Part shown: positions 33,027-42,102 of the stretch, piece by piece
How the letters are laid out: every line of letters starts with the position of its first letter
Numbering within the stretch: position 1 is the first letter of the stretch
From: Nocardiopsis sp. CC223A
Lineage (GTDB): Bacteria; Actinomycetota; Actinomycetes; Streptosporangiales; Streptosporangiaceae
Reading direction: 5' to 3'
Assembly: GCF_030766825.1 (NCBI RefSeq)
Contig: NZ_JASFDV010000017.1
Span: 31,888 to 95,887 of the forward strand
Length of the DNA: 64,000 nucleotides
Notes under the pieces: generated by a model
What the model saw: the letters and a program-made list of their open reading frames with translations, nothing else
What the model was told of the DNA's origin: nothing
Databases searched by the model: none
Made by a program: the position numbers and the translations under genes

Positions 33027-34178
33027 TCAGGCGTGCGGCCCCACCGTGACGGCACCGAAGGTCAACCGCGGCACCGCCTCCAGGACCTCACCGATCCGCT
33101 CCACCCGCTCGGCCAACGCCTCGCGCCGGGCCGCCGAGAGCGGAACCAGCGCCTCCACCGTCACATCCAACCGGCGCCCCGAACGCCGCTGGTGCCACAC
33201 GCCCGCGGCCACCCCGTCCAGGTACAGCACCGGGTGGTTGCCCGCCTGGCCCGCCGCCAGCACCCGCTGCCGGGCCGCACCGGGAAAGACGATCTCGCGG
33301 GGCTGCGCTCCGACCGTGTAGGCATCGAAATAGGGGAGGAGCAGTACCTCCGGAACCGGCCCCGGAGCCGCCCCGGCGTCCCCCGCCACCCGGTAGGCGA
33401 CCGTCCCCTCCACCTCCACCGGCTCGATCCGCCCCTCCAACGACGCGAACAGCCCGACCGCCCACCGCTTGGGGGCCGCCAGCCACTGGGCGAAGTGCTG
33501 CGGCGTCGCCGGGCCGTACGCCCGCAGGTAGGACGACACCACATGTTCCAGAGCCGTGTGGGCCTCCGCCGGAGCGAAGCCCGGCAGCCACCGGCGCGGA
33601 CTCGTGTAGGTCACCTTGCGCTCCCGCATCGGCCCGAAGCACAGCGCGCCCCGGTTGGCCAGGGTCTGCGTCGCGGCCCGCCAGCGCGGCCACTTGTCCT
33701 GGAAGGCGTCCACGACCCGGTCCGCCGCCCAGGAACCCGCGTGCGCGGCCAGCGCCTCGGTGAGCTCGTCGACGGTCAGCTCCCGGTCGGCGAGGATCTC
33801 GGCGACGGCGGGCACGAGTTCCCCGACCTGCTCCGGCGTGAGCAGGCCATGATGGGCGGCCCTGGGGTTGCCCGCGCGTTCCGCGGCGGCCAGCGCCGCG
33901 GTCCACAGGGGGAGTTCGCGGGCGGGCAGCAGGTGCACGGTCCCGCGCGGCCCGAAGGTCTTGATCAGCTCGTGCGTGTCCCACAGCGCGGACCGCACGT
34001 GGGTGCGGTCCGCGCCTCGGAGACGCAGTCCCACCGACAGCTCGGCCGCCGACATCACCTGGGCGTGGGCGCCGCACATCGCCGAGACGGCGTCGGCGGC
34101 GTTGCCACCGGGAGCGGCGAGCCCGTGCCGCCACAGGCGTCGCGCGGTCATGTCCTGCCAAGTGGTGGGGGCGCCCAT
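33027..34178 (-). CDS. Winged-helix DNA-binding protein of the AlkZ/YcaQ family
   Basis: 383 residues, ATG 34178. The family (HTH_42, PF06224) includes AlkZ and YcaQ glycosylases that unhook interstrand crosslinks. Visible elements: ARRLWRHGLA at the N-terminus, the region AMCGAHAQVMSAAELS at the position of the catalytic QxQ motif (only one Gln clearly present), GTVHLLPARELPLW, and the C-terminal LLPYFDAYTVG and VLYLDGVAAGVWHQRR. Because the QxQ signature is incomplete, glycosylase activity is uncertain. Confidence 0.82.
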   Translation of the reverse strand: MGAPTTWQDMTARRLWRHGLAAPGGNAADAVSAMCGAHAQVMSAAELSVGLRLRGADRTHVRSALWDTHELIKTFGPRGTVHLLPARELPLWTAALAAAERAGNPRAAHHGLLTPEQVGELVPAVAEILADRELTVDELTEALAAHAGSWAADRVVDAFQDKWPRWRAATQTLANRGALCFGPMRERKVTYTSPRRWLPGFAPAEAHTALEHVVSSYLRAYGPATPQHFAQWLAAPKRWAVGLFASLEGRIEPVEVEGTVAYRVAGDAGAAPGPVPEVLLLPYFDAYTVGAQPREIVFPGAARQRVLAAGQAGNHPVLYLDGVAAGVWHQRRSGRRLDVTVEALVPLSAARREALAERVERIGEVLEAVPRLTFGAVTVGPHA

Positions 34179-34300
34179 CGTGCTCCTCGGGGGTGGCTCC
34201 GTGTCCGGTGCCTCACTCTAGGAACAGTGGAGGTCGGGATCTGTCCTCCATGCGAAAGCGGGGAAACCCTGCGGGGAGGGCCCTTCCGAGCTTTACTTGA

Positions 34301-34314
34301 CATAATGTGCATTA
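34301..34314. promoter_or_regulatory. Palindrome ATAATG-TG-CATTAT
   Basis: A perfect 6-base inverted repeat in an AT-rich island about 125 bases upstream of the AlkZ-like gene start. It shares the CATTAT/ATAATG-type half-site with the 34693 palindrome. Confidence 0.4.
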
Positions 34315-34692
34315 TCGGCGCTGGGCGGACGGGCTGCGAGAGGGGCTGGAACGCCCATGGCGCAGGCGTTCCAGCAGTCCGCCGCCGCTCGGGCGCCCCG
34401 GCCCCTGTCGTGAGTCGGCCCGCCTTCGCCGACCCCGGGGCGCCGAACGCGCCGTCCGTCGAGAGGTTCGGCGCGGGCTTCTGCGCGCGACCTTCGGACA
34501 CGAAAAGTGACCACCGACTCCACAGGGTCACATGCGCTGTGGGCGCTCCGGTCCCACCGCCGAGACCTCCCGTGAACCGATGGCCCGGACGACCCGTCGC
34601 CCTGCGGGAACGGCACCTCGGGGGCTTCCGAGCGCGAGCCCGCCGACTCCCGCCCCCACTCCCCGCTCCCGAACTCCCGGGCTTGCCGAGTT

Positions 34693-34718
34693 TTGATGCA
34701 TAACATGCTTTATGCATC
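34693..34718. promoter_or_regulatory. Perfect palindrome upstream of phosphoketolase
   Basis: TGATGCATAA, six bases (CATGCT), TTATGCATCA: 10-base perfect arms about 230 bases before the phosphoketolase ATG. It is likely the operator for the acetyl-phosphate operon; the regulator is unknown. Confidence 0.5.
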
Positions 34719-34945
34719 ATTTGCGTGTCTTTGTGAAGTTCAACGACAAACAGGTGCTATGTGGATCTCTGGCCGTTTCGGGGCGCCCGATCCCGTCTCC
34801 CTCCGAAGGTCACCGATCCGGCTCGGCGTCTGGAGTTCGGTGAGCCCCCGCGGTTACCGTGACCCTGATCGACGAGCCCCTCCCCCTTCCCGCGGAGCCC
34901 GCCGATCCCCGCACTCCCCCGCCCACACCATCCAGGGAGGAACGC

Positions 34946-37294
34946 ATGGGACTCGGCCAGGACGAACTACAACGCATCGACGCCTACTGGCGCGCCGCCA
35001 ACTATCTTTCCGTCGGCCAGATCTACCTGCTCGACAACCCCCTCCTCCGGGAAGAGCTGCGCCCCGAGCACATCAAGCCCCGCCTCCTGGGCCACTGGGG
35101 CACCACCCCGGGGCTCAACTTCTGCTACGCCCACCTGAACCGGGTCATCAAGGCCCGCGACCTCGACATGATCTACGTCATGGGCCCCGGACACGGCGGC
35201 CCGGCCGCCGTCGCCAACGCCTGGCTGGAGGGCGGCTACAGCGAGATCTACCGGGACGTCAGCCGCGACGAGCCGGGCATGAAGCGCCTGTTCCGCCAGT
35301 TCTCCTTCCCCGGCGGCATCCCCAGCCACGTCGCCCCGGAGACCCCGGGGTCCATCCACGAGGGCGGTGAGCTGGGCTACGCCCTGGCACACGCCTTCGG
35401 CGCCGTGTTCGACAACCCGGATCTGGTGGTCGCCTGCATCGTCGGCGACGGCGAGGCCGAGACCGGGCCGCTGGCGGGCAGCTGGGACTCCAACAAGTTC
35501 CTGGACCCGGTGCACGACGGCGCCGTCCTGCCGATCCTGCACCTGAACGGCTACAAGATCGCCAACCCGACGGTGTCGGCGCGCATCCCCGAGGACGAAC
35601 TGCTGAAGCGGTTCGAGGGCCACGGCTACCACCCGATCATGGTGAGCGGTGACGACCCGGTGTACATGCACGGGCGGATGGCCCAGGCCCTGGACGAGGC
35701 GATGGACCGGATCGCCGACATCCAACGGGTGGCGCGGACCTCGGGGCTGGAGCGGCGGGCGACGTGGCCGATGATCATCCTGCGCTCCCCCAAGGGGTGG
35801 ACGGGCCCCAAGGAGGTGGACGGGGTCCCCGTGGAGAACACCTGGCGGTCGCACCAGGTGCCGCTGGCGCAGGTGCGCTCCAATGACGAGCACCGGCGGA
35901 TGCTCCAGGAGTGGATGCTGTCGTACCGGCCCGGAGAGCTGTTCGACGAGGCGGGCGCCCCGGTGGAGGAGCTGCGCGGGTTGCCGCCGGTGGGCGCGCG
36001 GCGGATGAGCGCGAACCCGCACGCCAACGGGGGCCTGTTGCTGAAGGATCTGCGGTTGCCGGACTTTCGGCGCTACGGGGCGGTGTTCGAGGGGCACGGC
36101 ACCCACATCAGCGAGGCCACCCGGGTGCTGGGGCACTTCCTGCGCGACGTCATCCGCCGCAACCCGGACAACTTCCGGCTGGTGGGTCCGGACGAGACGG
36201 CGTCGAACCGGTTGTCGGCGGTGTACGAGACGACGGACAAGGTGTGGGAGGCGCAGATCCTTCCGGTGGACGAGCACCTGGCCCGGCAGGGCCGGGTGAT
36301 GGAGGTGTTGAGCGAGCACCTGTGCCAGGGGTGGCTGGAGGGGTACCTGCTGACGGGGCGGCACGGGCTGTTCAGCTGCTACGAGGCGTTCGTGCACATC
36401 GTGGACGCGATGTTCAACCAGCATGCGAAGTGGTTGAAGGTGACGCAGGGGTTGGCGTGGCGGCGGCCGATCGCGTCGTTGAACTACCTGTTGACCTCGC
36501 ACGTGTGGCGGCAGGACCACAACGGGTTCACGCACCAGGATCCGGGGTTCCTGGACGTGGTGTTGAACAAGCCCTCGTCGGTGGTGCGGGTGTACCTGCC
36601 GCCGGACGCGAACACGCTGTTGTCGATCGCCGACCACTGCCTGCGGTCCAAGGACTACATCAACGTGGTGGTGGCGGGCAAGCAGCCCGCGTTGGACTAC
36701 CTGCCGATGGAGGAGGCGGTCCTGCACTGCACGCGCGGGATCGGGATCTGGGAGTGGGCGAGCACGGACGGGGGCGGGGACCCGGACGTGGTGCTGGCGT
36801 GCGCGGGTGATGTGCCGACGTTGGAGACGCTGGCGGCGGTGGACCTGCTGCGGCGGCTGTTCCCGGAGCTGCGGGTGCGGGTGGTGAACGTGGTGGATCT
36901 GATGCGGTTGCAGCCGGCGAGCGAGCATCCGCACGGGATGCCGGATGCGGAGTACGAGGCGCTGTTCACGTCGGACCGGCCGGTGATCTTCGCGTTCCAC
37001 GGGTATCCGTGGCTGGTGCACCGGTTGGCGTACCGGCGTCGGAACCATCCGCACCTGCATGTGCGGGGGTACAAGGAGGAGGGCACCACGACGACGCCGT
37101 TCGACATGGTGATGCTGAACGACCTGGACCGGTTCCATCTGGTGATCGATGTGATCGACCGGGTGCCGGGGCTGGGTGAGCGGGCGGCGCACGTCCGGCA
37201 GCAGATGGTGGACGAGCGGTTGCGGCACCGGGCCTACACCAGGGAGCACGGTGAGGATCCGGCGGATATCAGGGATTGGGTGTGGCCGTACTGA
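34946..37294 (+). CDS. xfp: Phosphoketolase (xylulose-5-phosphate/fructose-6-phosphate)
   Basis: 782 residues; ATG 34946 has GGGAGG five bases upstream. Thiamine-diphosphate enzyme splitting xylulose-5-P or fructose-6-P into acetyl-phosphate plus a triose or tetrose phosphate. Family signatures are clear: [56 protein letters not shown], the ThDP-binding [20 protein letters not shown] (read in parts), [12 protein letters not shown] and, later, [14 protein letters not shown]. Its stop overlaps the ackA ATG. Codon choice changes inside the gene: C-ending codons early, then TTG, GTG and GCG from about 35.9 kb. Confidence 0.96.
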   Translation: MGLGQDELQRIDAYWRAANYLSVGQIYLLDNPLLREELRPEHIKPRLLGHWGTTPGLNFCYAHLNRVIKARDLDMIYVMGPGHGGPAAVANAWLEGGYSEIYRDVSRDEPGMKRLFRQFSFPGGIPSHVAPETPGSIHEGGELGYALAHAFGAVFDNPDLVVACIVGDGEAETGPLAGSWDSNKFLDPVHDGAVLPILHLNGYKIANPTVSARIPEDELLKRFEGHGYHPIMVSGDDPVYMHGRMAQALDEAMDRIADIQRVARTSGLERRATWPMIILRSPKGWTGPKEVDGVPVENTWRSHQVPLAQVRSNDEHRRMLQEWMLSYRPGELFDEAGAPVEELRGLPPVGARRMSANPHANGGLLLKDLRLPDFRRYGAVFEGHGTHISEATRVLGHFLRDVIRRNPDNFRLVGPDETASNRLSAVYETTDKVWEAQILPVDEHLARQGRVMEVLSEHLCQGWLEGYLLTGRHGLFSCYEAFVHIVDAMFNQHAKWLKVTQGLAWRRPIASLNYLLTSHVWRQDHNGFTHQDPGFLDVVLNKPSSVVRVYLPPDANTLLSIADHCLRSKDYINVVVAGKQPALDYLPMEEAVLHCTRGIGIWEWASTDGGGDPDVVLACAGDVPTLETLAAVDLLRRLFPELRVRVVNVVDLMRLQPASEHPHGMPDAEYEALFTSDRPVIFAFHGYPWLVHRLAYRRRNHPHLHVRGYKEEGTTTTPFDMVMLNDLDRFHLVIDVIDRVPGLGERAAHVRQQMVDERLRHRAYTREHGEDPADIRDWVWPY

Positions 37295-38376
37295 TGCGGG
37301 TGCTGGTGGTCAATGCGGGGTCGTCGACGCTGAAGTTGAGCATGCTGGACTCCGATGACGCGGAGTTGGGGTCGGAGACGATCGAGCTGGTGGCCGGCGG
37401 GTGGGATCCGGTGGCGGTGCGGGGTTTTCTGGAGGGGGTGCCCTCCCCCGACGTGGTGGGTCACCGGGTGGTGCACGGGGGTCGGGAGTTCGCGGCTCCG
37501 GTGCGGTTGGACGCGGGGGTGGTGGAGCGGTTGGCGGCGTTGACGCCGCTGGCCCCGTTGCACCAGCCCAAGGCGTTGGCGGGGATCGCGGCGATCACGG
37601 AGGCGGTGCCGGGGGTGCCGCAGGTGGCGTGTTTCGACACGGCGTTCCATGCGTCGTTGGGGCCGGAGGCGTTCACGTACGCGGTGCCGTCGGAGTGGCG
37701 GGAGCGGTTCGGGGTGCGGCGGTACGGGTTCCACGGGTTGTCGCACGCGTACGTGTCGGGGGTGGCGGCCCGGCGGACGGGCGGGCGTCGGATCGTGACG
37801 GCGCATCTGGGTGCGGGTGCGTCGTTGGCGGCGGTGCTGGATGGGCGGTGTGTGGACACGACGATGGGGTTCACGCCGTTGGAGGGGCTGGTGATGGCGA
37901 CGCGCTCGGGCAGCGTGGACCCGGGGATGGTGCTGTGGTTGCAGCGTGAGGGCGGGTTGGGTGCGGATGAGGTCGCGGAGGGGCTGGAGCGCGGCGGGGG
38001 CCTGACGGGGTTGGCGGGGACGGCGGACATGCGGGAGGTGCTGGCGGGGGTCGGCCGGGGCGAGGAGCGGTCGGTGTTGGCGTTCGGGGTGTACGTGCAC
38101 CGGTTGCGGGCGTCGGTGGCGGCGATGGCGGCGGCGTTGGGCGGGTTGGACGTGTTGGTGTTCACGGCGGGTGTGGGTGAGCGGTCGGCGCCGGTGCGGT
38201 GGGCGGTGGCGGAGGGGTTGGGTTTTCTGGGGGTGGTGGTGGACCGGGCGGCGAACGAGGGGGTGTCCGGGGAGGCGGAGATCTCGGGGGCGGGGGCGTC
38301 GGTGCGGGTGTTGGTGGTGCCCACGCGTGAGGATGTGCAGATCGCGCGGGGTGCGCGGGAGGTGGTGGGGGTGTAG
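37294..38376 (+). CDS. ackA: Acetate kinase
   Basis: 360 residues; its ATG overlaps the phosphoketolase stop (TGATG), so the two are coupled. It converts acetyl-phosphate and ADP to acetate and ATP. ASKHA-fold motifs: VLVVNAGSSTLKL, GHRVVHGG, ACFDTAFHAS, RRYGFHGLSHAYVS, TAHLGAGAS, GFTPLEGLVMATRSGSVDPG and FTAGVGERS. It is shorter than the usual 400 residues, as in other phosphoketolase-linked actinobacterial AckA. The gene is strongly rich in TTG, GTG and GCG codons, unlike most of the window. Confidence 0.96.
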   Translation: MRVLVVNAGSSTLKLSMLDSDDAELGSETIELVAGGWDPVAVRGFLEGVPSPDVVGHRVVHGGREFAAPVRLDAGVVERLAALTPLAPLHQPKALAGIAAITEAVPGVPQVACFDTAFHASLGPEAFTYAVPSEWRERFGVRRYGFHGLSHAYVSGVAARRTGGRRIVTAHLGAGASLAAVLDGRCVDTTMGFTPLEGLVMATRSGSVDPGMVLWLQREGGLGADEVAEGLERGGGLTGLAGTADMREVLAGVGRGEERSVLAFGVYVHRLRASVAAMAAALGGLDVLVFTAGVGERSAPVRWAVAEGLGFLGVVVDRAANEGVSGEAEISGAGASVRVLVVPTREDVQIARGAREVVGV

Positions 38377-38390
38377 TCCGCTCCCCCGTA

Positions 38391-38430
38391 CGGCGACGGG
38401 CGCGGGCCGTGGGGCCCGCGCCCGTCGCCG
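38391..38430. terminator. Very strong terminator hairpin
   Basis: CGGCGACGGGCGCGGGCC pairs perfectly with GGCCCGCGCCCGTCGCCG (18 pairs, loop GTGG), 15 bases after ackA. Confidence 0.8.
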
Positions 38431-38438
38431 TGTGCGGG

Positions 38439-38985
38439 TCAGGCCGGGGAGGCCGTCGATGCCGGTGGCGTTGCGGTCGCGGTGGTAGTCGGTGAAGTAG
38501 GCGGGGTCGCGTCGCCGGTGGTCGCGGTCGAGGATGTCGCGGTCGGCGCGCAGGTCCATGAGCGGGACGCAGAAGCCGCAGGAGTCGGAGATGCGGTGGA
38601 CGTCGACGACGATGACGGCGCGTTGGCCGAGGGTGCGTTCTTTGGGGAAGTGGGCGCGCAGGGTGGGGAATTCGGGGTCGTCGGGGGTGACGGCGTGTCC
38701 GGTGCCGTGGGGGCGGACGATGGTGGGCGGTCCGGTGAAGGCGCAGGACATCAGGATGATGCGGCCGTTCTCGCGCAGGTGGGAGATGGTCTCGATGCCG
38801 GAGCCGGTGTAGTCGAGGTAGGCGACGCGGTGGGGGTTCAGGACGGCGAGGGTGCCGTTCATGCCTTTGGGTGGGACGTTGATGTGGCCGTCGTGGGCCA
38901 GGGGTGCGGTGCCGACGAAGAAGACGGGCCGGTCGAGGAGGAAGCGGGCCGTGCGGTCGCTGATGGAGTCGTGGATCTTGGCCAT
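38439..38985 (-). CDS. Pyridoxamine 5'-phosphate oxidase-family protein (3' end abnormal)
   Basis: About 182 residues of a FMN-binding split-barrel protein: AKIHDSISDRTARFLLDRPV, then GHINVPPKGMNGTLAVLN, VAYLDYTGSGIETISHLREN and SDSCGFCVPLMDL, ending NATGIDGLPGL where homologs end. There is no in-frame stop there; the frame continues antisense through the terminator and ackA to 37234. One base of slippage in the GGGG at 38446-38449 would give a stop at 38439-38441, the end shown here. ATG 38985 is chosen; earlier ATGs exist at about 39021 and 39012. Confidence 0.7.
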
Positions 38986-39204
38986 GGGCTTGAGTCCGGC
39001 GGTGCCCGGCATGTGACGCATGGGGTTTTTGTGGGGTTCGGTTGTGGTGCGCGGGGTTCCCTCTCCCCCGGCTCGCCTCGTCCGCGGCCGGAGGCTTTCG
39101 CGGCGGTTGTCGCGGGCCCTTCGTCGTGTGCGCGGGGAACGTGTGTTCTGGTCGGTGGTCGTGCCGGGTGGGCGGTGGGGGGCGGTTTCGGGAATGCTGT
39201 GGGC

Positions 39205-40206
39205 ATGAGCGAGCGTCTGGTGGATGCGGTGGAGGAGTATCTGGTGGCGCGGCGGGCGGCCAAGCCGTCGGAGCACACGGTGGCGGCGTACCGGCGGGAC
39301 CTGCTGGGGGTGTTGGGGTGCGCGGCCGGTGTGCGGGGGGTGGAGCCCGGGGTGTTGCGGTGGGCGGACCTGGATGTGGCGACGCTGCGGGGGGCTTTCG
39401 CGGAGTTCGCGGCGTCGCGGGCGGCGTCGAGCGTGTTGCGGGCGTGGTCGACGTGGAACGGGTTCTTCGGCTTCTGGGTGTCGGAGCGGGTGGTCCCGGG
39501 GAATCCGATGTCGGCGGTGCCGCGGCCGCGGGTGCGGCCGTCGGGTCCCAAGCCGTTGCGGGGGGAGGACACGCCGGAGCGGTTGTTGGAGGCGTTGGCG
39601 CACGGGGCGCGCAAGGCGCGGGATCCGTGGCCGGAGCGGGATCTGGCGGTGTTGGCGTTGGCGTTGCTGACGGGGATGCGGTCGGCGGAGATGTTGGCGT
39701 TGCGGGTGGATTCGGTGTCGGGGCGGTCGGGTGAGATGCGGGTGCGGGTGGTCGGCAAGGGCGGCGGTGAGCGGGTGCTGCCGATCGAGCGGCCGCTGGA
39801 GGTGCTGTTGGAGGCGTACCTGGCCACGCGGCGGGAGCGGTTCGGGGCGGTGGCGGGGTCGGATCCGTTGCTGGTGGACAACCGGGGTGAGGGGTTGCGG
39901 CGGGGCGGGTTGCAGTATCTGGTGCGGCAGTGTTACCGGCACGCGGGGGTGAACGACCGGGTGGCGCGGGGGACGTTGGTGCACGCGCTGCGGCACACGT
40001 TCGCGACGCGGTTGGCCGAGGACGGGGCGTCGGTCACCGAGATCATGCATCTGCTGGGGCATGCGTCGGTGGCGTCGTCGCAGGCGTACATCGAGGTGAC
40101 GGCGCGGGCGACGCGGGATGCGGCGTCGTCGAACCGGACGTACGGGGTGGTGCGGCGGTTGGTGGCCGGAGGTGATCGCGGTGAGGCCGTGGGTGGTGCT
40201 GGCTAG
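39205..40206 (+). CDS. Tyrosine recombinase, XerC/XerD-like
   Basis: 333 residues. The N-terminal SAM-like core-binding domain contains KPSEHTVAAYRRDLLGVL. The catalytic domain has Arg in LLTGMRSAEMLALRV, Lys in VVGKGGGERVLPI, His-x-x-Arg in HALRHTFATRL, His in LLGHASVASSQ and nucleophile Tyr in AYIEVT. It resembles XerC/D-type recombinases more than phage integrases but is not at a dif-like site I can recognise. xthA follows nine bases downstream, with its own leaderless-type -10. A duplicated xthA tail lies 0.8 kb further on. Confidence 0.85.
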   Translation: MSERLVDAVEEYLVARRAAKPSEHTVAAYRRDLLGVLGCAAGVRGVEPGVLRWADLDVATLRGAFAEFAASRAASSVLRAWSTWNGFFGFWVSERVVPGNPMSAVPRPRVRPSGPKPLRGEDTPERLLEALAHGARKARDPWPERDLAVLALALLTGMRSAEMLALRVDSVSGRSGEMRVRVVGKGGGERVLPIERPLEVLLEAYLATRRERFGAVAGSDPLLVDNRGEGLRRGGLQYLVRQCYRHAGVNDRVARGTLVHALRHTFATRLAEDGASVTEIMHLLGHASVASSQAYIEVTARATRDAASSNRTYGVVRRLVAGGDRGEAVGGAG

Positions 40207-40209
40207 GCT
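40204..40209 (+). promoter_or_regulatory. -10 element of a leaderless xthA promoter
   Basis: TAGGCT overlaps the recombinase stop and ends six bases before GTG 40216. Confidence 0.5.
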
Positions 40210-40215
40210 GGGTCC

Positions 40216-41028
40216 GTGCAGCAGACGATGGTGATCTCGACGGTGAACGTGAACGGGTTGCGGGCCGCGGCGAAGAAGTCGCCGGGGTTCGTGGACTGGT
40301 TGTCGGCTTCGGCGGCCGATGTGGTGTGCCTTCAGGAGGTGCGTGCGGAGGCGGCGCAGTTGCCGCCGGAGGTGGCCTCTCCCCCGGGGTGGCATGTGGT
40401 GCTGGCTCCGGCCGAGGCCAAGGGGCGGGCCGGGGTGGCGGTGTATTCGCGGGTGGAGCCCGATGCGGTGCGGGTGGGGTTCGGCGAGGCGGAGTTCGAG
40501 GCGTCGGGCCGGTATCTGGAGGCGGATTTCGGCCGGGTGTCGGTGGCGAGCCTGTATCTTCCCTCGGGTGATGTGGGGACCGAGCGCCAGGAGGAGAAGG
40601 AGCGCTTCATGAAGGCGTTCCTGCCGTATCTGGTCGGGCGCCGTGCGGAGTTGGAGGCGCAGGGCCGGGATCTGGTGGTGTGCGGGGACTGGAACATCGC
40701 GCACCGGGAGGTCGATCTGAAGAACTGGCGCGGGAATGTGAAGAGTTCGGGGTTCCTGCCCGAGGAGCGGGCGTGGATGGACCGGGTGTTCGGTGAGGCC
40801 GGGTACGTGGACGTGGTGCGGGAGCTGTTCCCGGACCAGGAGGGCCCGTACTCGTGGTGGTCGTACCGCGGGCGTGCTTTCGACAACGACACGGGTTGGC
40901 GTATCGATCTGGCATGTGCAACGCCGGGTATCGCGAACCGCGCGGTCAAAGCGTATGTCGAACGCGCGGCGTCGCACGCGGAGCGGTGGTCTGATCATGC
41001 GCCCGTAACGGTCGTTTTCGGCGTGTAG
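40216..41028 (+). CDS. xthA: Exodeoxyribonuclease III
   Basis: 270 residues. Exonuclease-endonuclease-phosphatase fold with STVNVNGLRAA, VVCLQEVRA (metal-binding Glu), the YLPSGD loop, VVCGDWNIAH (Asp/Asn pair), FLPEERAWMD and a catalytic SDHAPV near the end. It repairs abasic sites and digests 3' ends. The last stretch (about 40900-41028) differs in style from the rest, and the coding sequence for RWSDHAPVTV is repeated 220 bases downstream, so the 3' end seems to have been replaced or duplicated. Confidence 0.93.
   Translation: MQQTMVISTVNVNGLRAAAKKSPGFVDWLSASAADVVCLQEVRAEAAQLPPEVASPPGWHVVLAPAEAKGRAGVAVYSRVEPDAVRVGFGEAEFEASGRYLEADFGRVSVASLYLPSGDVGTERQEEKERFMKAFLPYLVGRRAELEAQGRDLVVCGDWNIAHREVDLKNWRGNVKSSGFLPEERAWMDRVFGEAGYVDVVRELFPDQEGPYSWWSYRGRAFDNDTGWRIDLACATPGIANRAVKAYVERAASHAERWSDHAPVTVVFGV
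40988..41012 (+). repeat. Copy 1 of the duplicated xthA 3' segment
   Basis: 25 bases encoding WSDHAPVTV at the end of intact xthA. They match 41208-41232 at 22 of 25 positions. Confidence 0.7.
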
Positions 41029-41201
41029 AGCGTCCCGGCTTGATCCTTTGTGCACCAGTGCCCCCGCGTCCGTACAGGGTGTGGGGGCGTTCGCGCAGGG
41101 GCGGTGGACCCGGCTTGTCGATGTCCGGGGCGAGCCATGTGTTCACAGCTCGTCCGGGGGTTGGGCTCGTCGTGCGAAGCGGGTATCCCGGTATCGTGCG
41201 G

Positions 41202-41248
41202 GGCGTTGGTCCGATCATGCGCCGGTGACGGTGCGCTACCAGGTGTGA
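41202..41248 (+). pseudogene. Copy 2: displaced xthA C-terminal tail
   Basis: An in-frame tail GRWSDHAPVTVRYQV ending in TGA, with no gene body before it. It is a normal exodeoxyribonuclease III ending and uses the high-GC codons typical here, so it may be the original 3' end cut off by a rearrangement. The 170 bases between the two copies show no recognisable gene. Confidence 0.6.
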
Positions 41249-41260
41249 GGGGTGGGGTGC

Positions 41261-42037
41261 GTGGGTGTTCCGGTGGGTGTTCCGATTGTTCTGGTGCACG
41301 GTCTGCGGGTGTCGGGGAGTATGTGGCGGCCGCAGGTGGATCTGTTGACGGAGCAGGGTCGTCGGGTGGTGACGCCCGATCTTCCGGGTCACGGGTCGCG
41401 GCGGGGTGAGGATTTCTCGCTGGGGCGTGCGGTGGACGCGGTGGTGGAGGCGATCGACGGTGTGGGCGGTCGGGCTCTGGTGGTGGGGTTGAGCCTGGGC
41501 GGGTTCGTGTCGATCGCGACGGCCGCGGCGGCGCCGGGGAAGGTGTCGGGGTTGGTGGCGGCCAGTTGTACGGCCAAGCCGGCGCAGTCGTTGGCGCAGG
41601 TGTACCGGATTCCGGCGGTGTTGATGGATCGGCTGCCGGACAAGGGTGCGACGTTGAACGAGCGTTTTCACCGGTTGACGTTGCGGGACACGGCGGCCGA
41701 GGCGGTGTTGGACGGCGGTCTGGCGGTGGAGGCGGCGACGGCGGTGATCGACGCGGTGGCGGAGATGGACGCGTTGGCGGCGTTGGAGCGGTATCCGGGG
41801 CCGGTGTGGTTGGTGAACGGGGCCCGGGATCATTTCCGGATCCATGAGCGGCAGTTCTTCGACGCGTGTGTGGAGGGGCGTTTGTTGAACGTGCCGCGGG
41901 CGGGGCACATGGTGAGTCTGGATCAGCCGGTGGATTTCACGCGGATCGTGTCGGATGCGGCCGATGTGGTGTGGGTGCGTGAGAATGCGGCGGCGCGTGA
42001 GGGGCGTTCGCTGGAGTCGGATCTGAAGTCCGACTGA
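41261..42037 (+). CDS. Alpha/beta hydrolase
   Basis: 258 residues from GTG 41261 (GAGGGG eight bases upstream; GTG 41252 is an alternative). Alpha/beta-hydrolase fold: IVLVHGLRVSGSMW gives the oxyanion region, VVTPDLPGHGSR follows, the nucleophile elbow is GLSLGG, Asp lies in VNGARDHFR and the catalytic His in VPRAGHMVSLDQP. It resembles lactonase and haloperoxidase-type esterases; substrate unknown. The preceding xthA tail fragment ends at its ribosome binding site. Confidence 0.88.
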   Translation: MGVPVGVPIVLVHGLRVSGSMWRPQVDLLTEQGRRVVTPDLPGHGSRRGEDFSLGRAVDAVVEAIDGVGGRALVVGLSLGGFVSIATAAAAPGKVSGLVAASCTAKPAQSLAQVYRIPAVLMDRLPDKGATLNERFHRLTLRDTAAEAVLDGGLAVEAATAVIDAVAEMDALAALERYPGPVWLVNGARDHFRIHERQFFDACVEGRLLNVPRAGHMVSLDQPVDFTRIVSDAADVVWVRENAAAREGRSLESDLKSD

Positions 42038-42102
42038 TCCGGGGACAGGTGTGCGGGGGGTGGCCGGGGCCGCCCCCCGTTTTTCGTGCGCGGTGGTCCC
42101 GG

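Larger units (their letters stand above)
34179..34945. other. 767-base intergenic region with two related palindromes
   Basis: No convincing gene is visible on either strand. The region separates the leftward AlkZ-like gene from the rightward phosphoketolase operon. It holds ATAATG-TG-CATTAT near 34301-34314 and a perfect TGATGCATAA/TTATGCATCA palindrome at 34693-34718, both in short AT-rich islands, with GC-rich filler between. A GTG at 34859 could extend the phosphoketolase frame, but the GGGAGG at 34935-34940 favours ATG 34946. Confidence 0.5.

Noticed and set aside
34293..34720. Minus-strand frames in the region upstream of phosphoketolase.
   Set aside because: Codon usage is poor, the translations are Arg/Ser/Gly-rich, no family is recognisable, and the palindromes lie inside them. 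Treated as non-coding.
34725..34755. Rex-like site (TTGTGAAGTTCAACGACAA) upstream of phosphoketolase.
   Set aside because: Only half of the Rex consensus is present, and the second half-site is displaced and altered.
37234..41055. A 1273-codon open frame on the minus strand across ackA, the recombinase and xthA.
   Set aside because: It is antisense to well-supported genes. It stays open because the + strand is so G-rich that TTA, CTA and TCA are rare there. Only the 38439-38985 part has family similarity.
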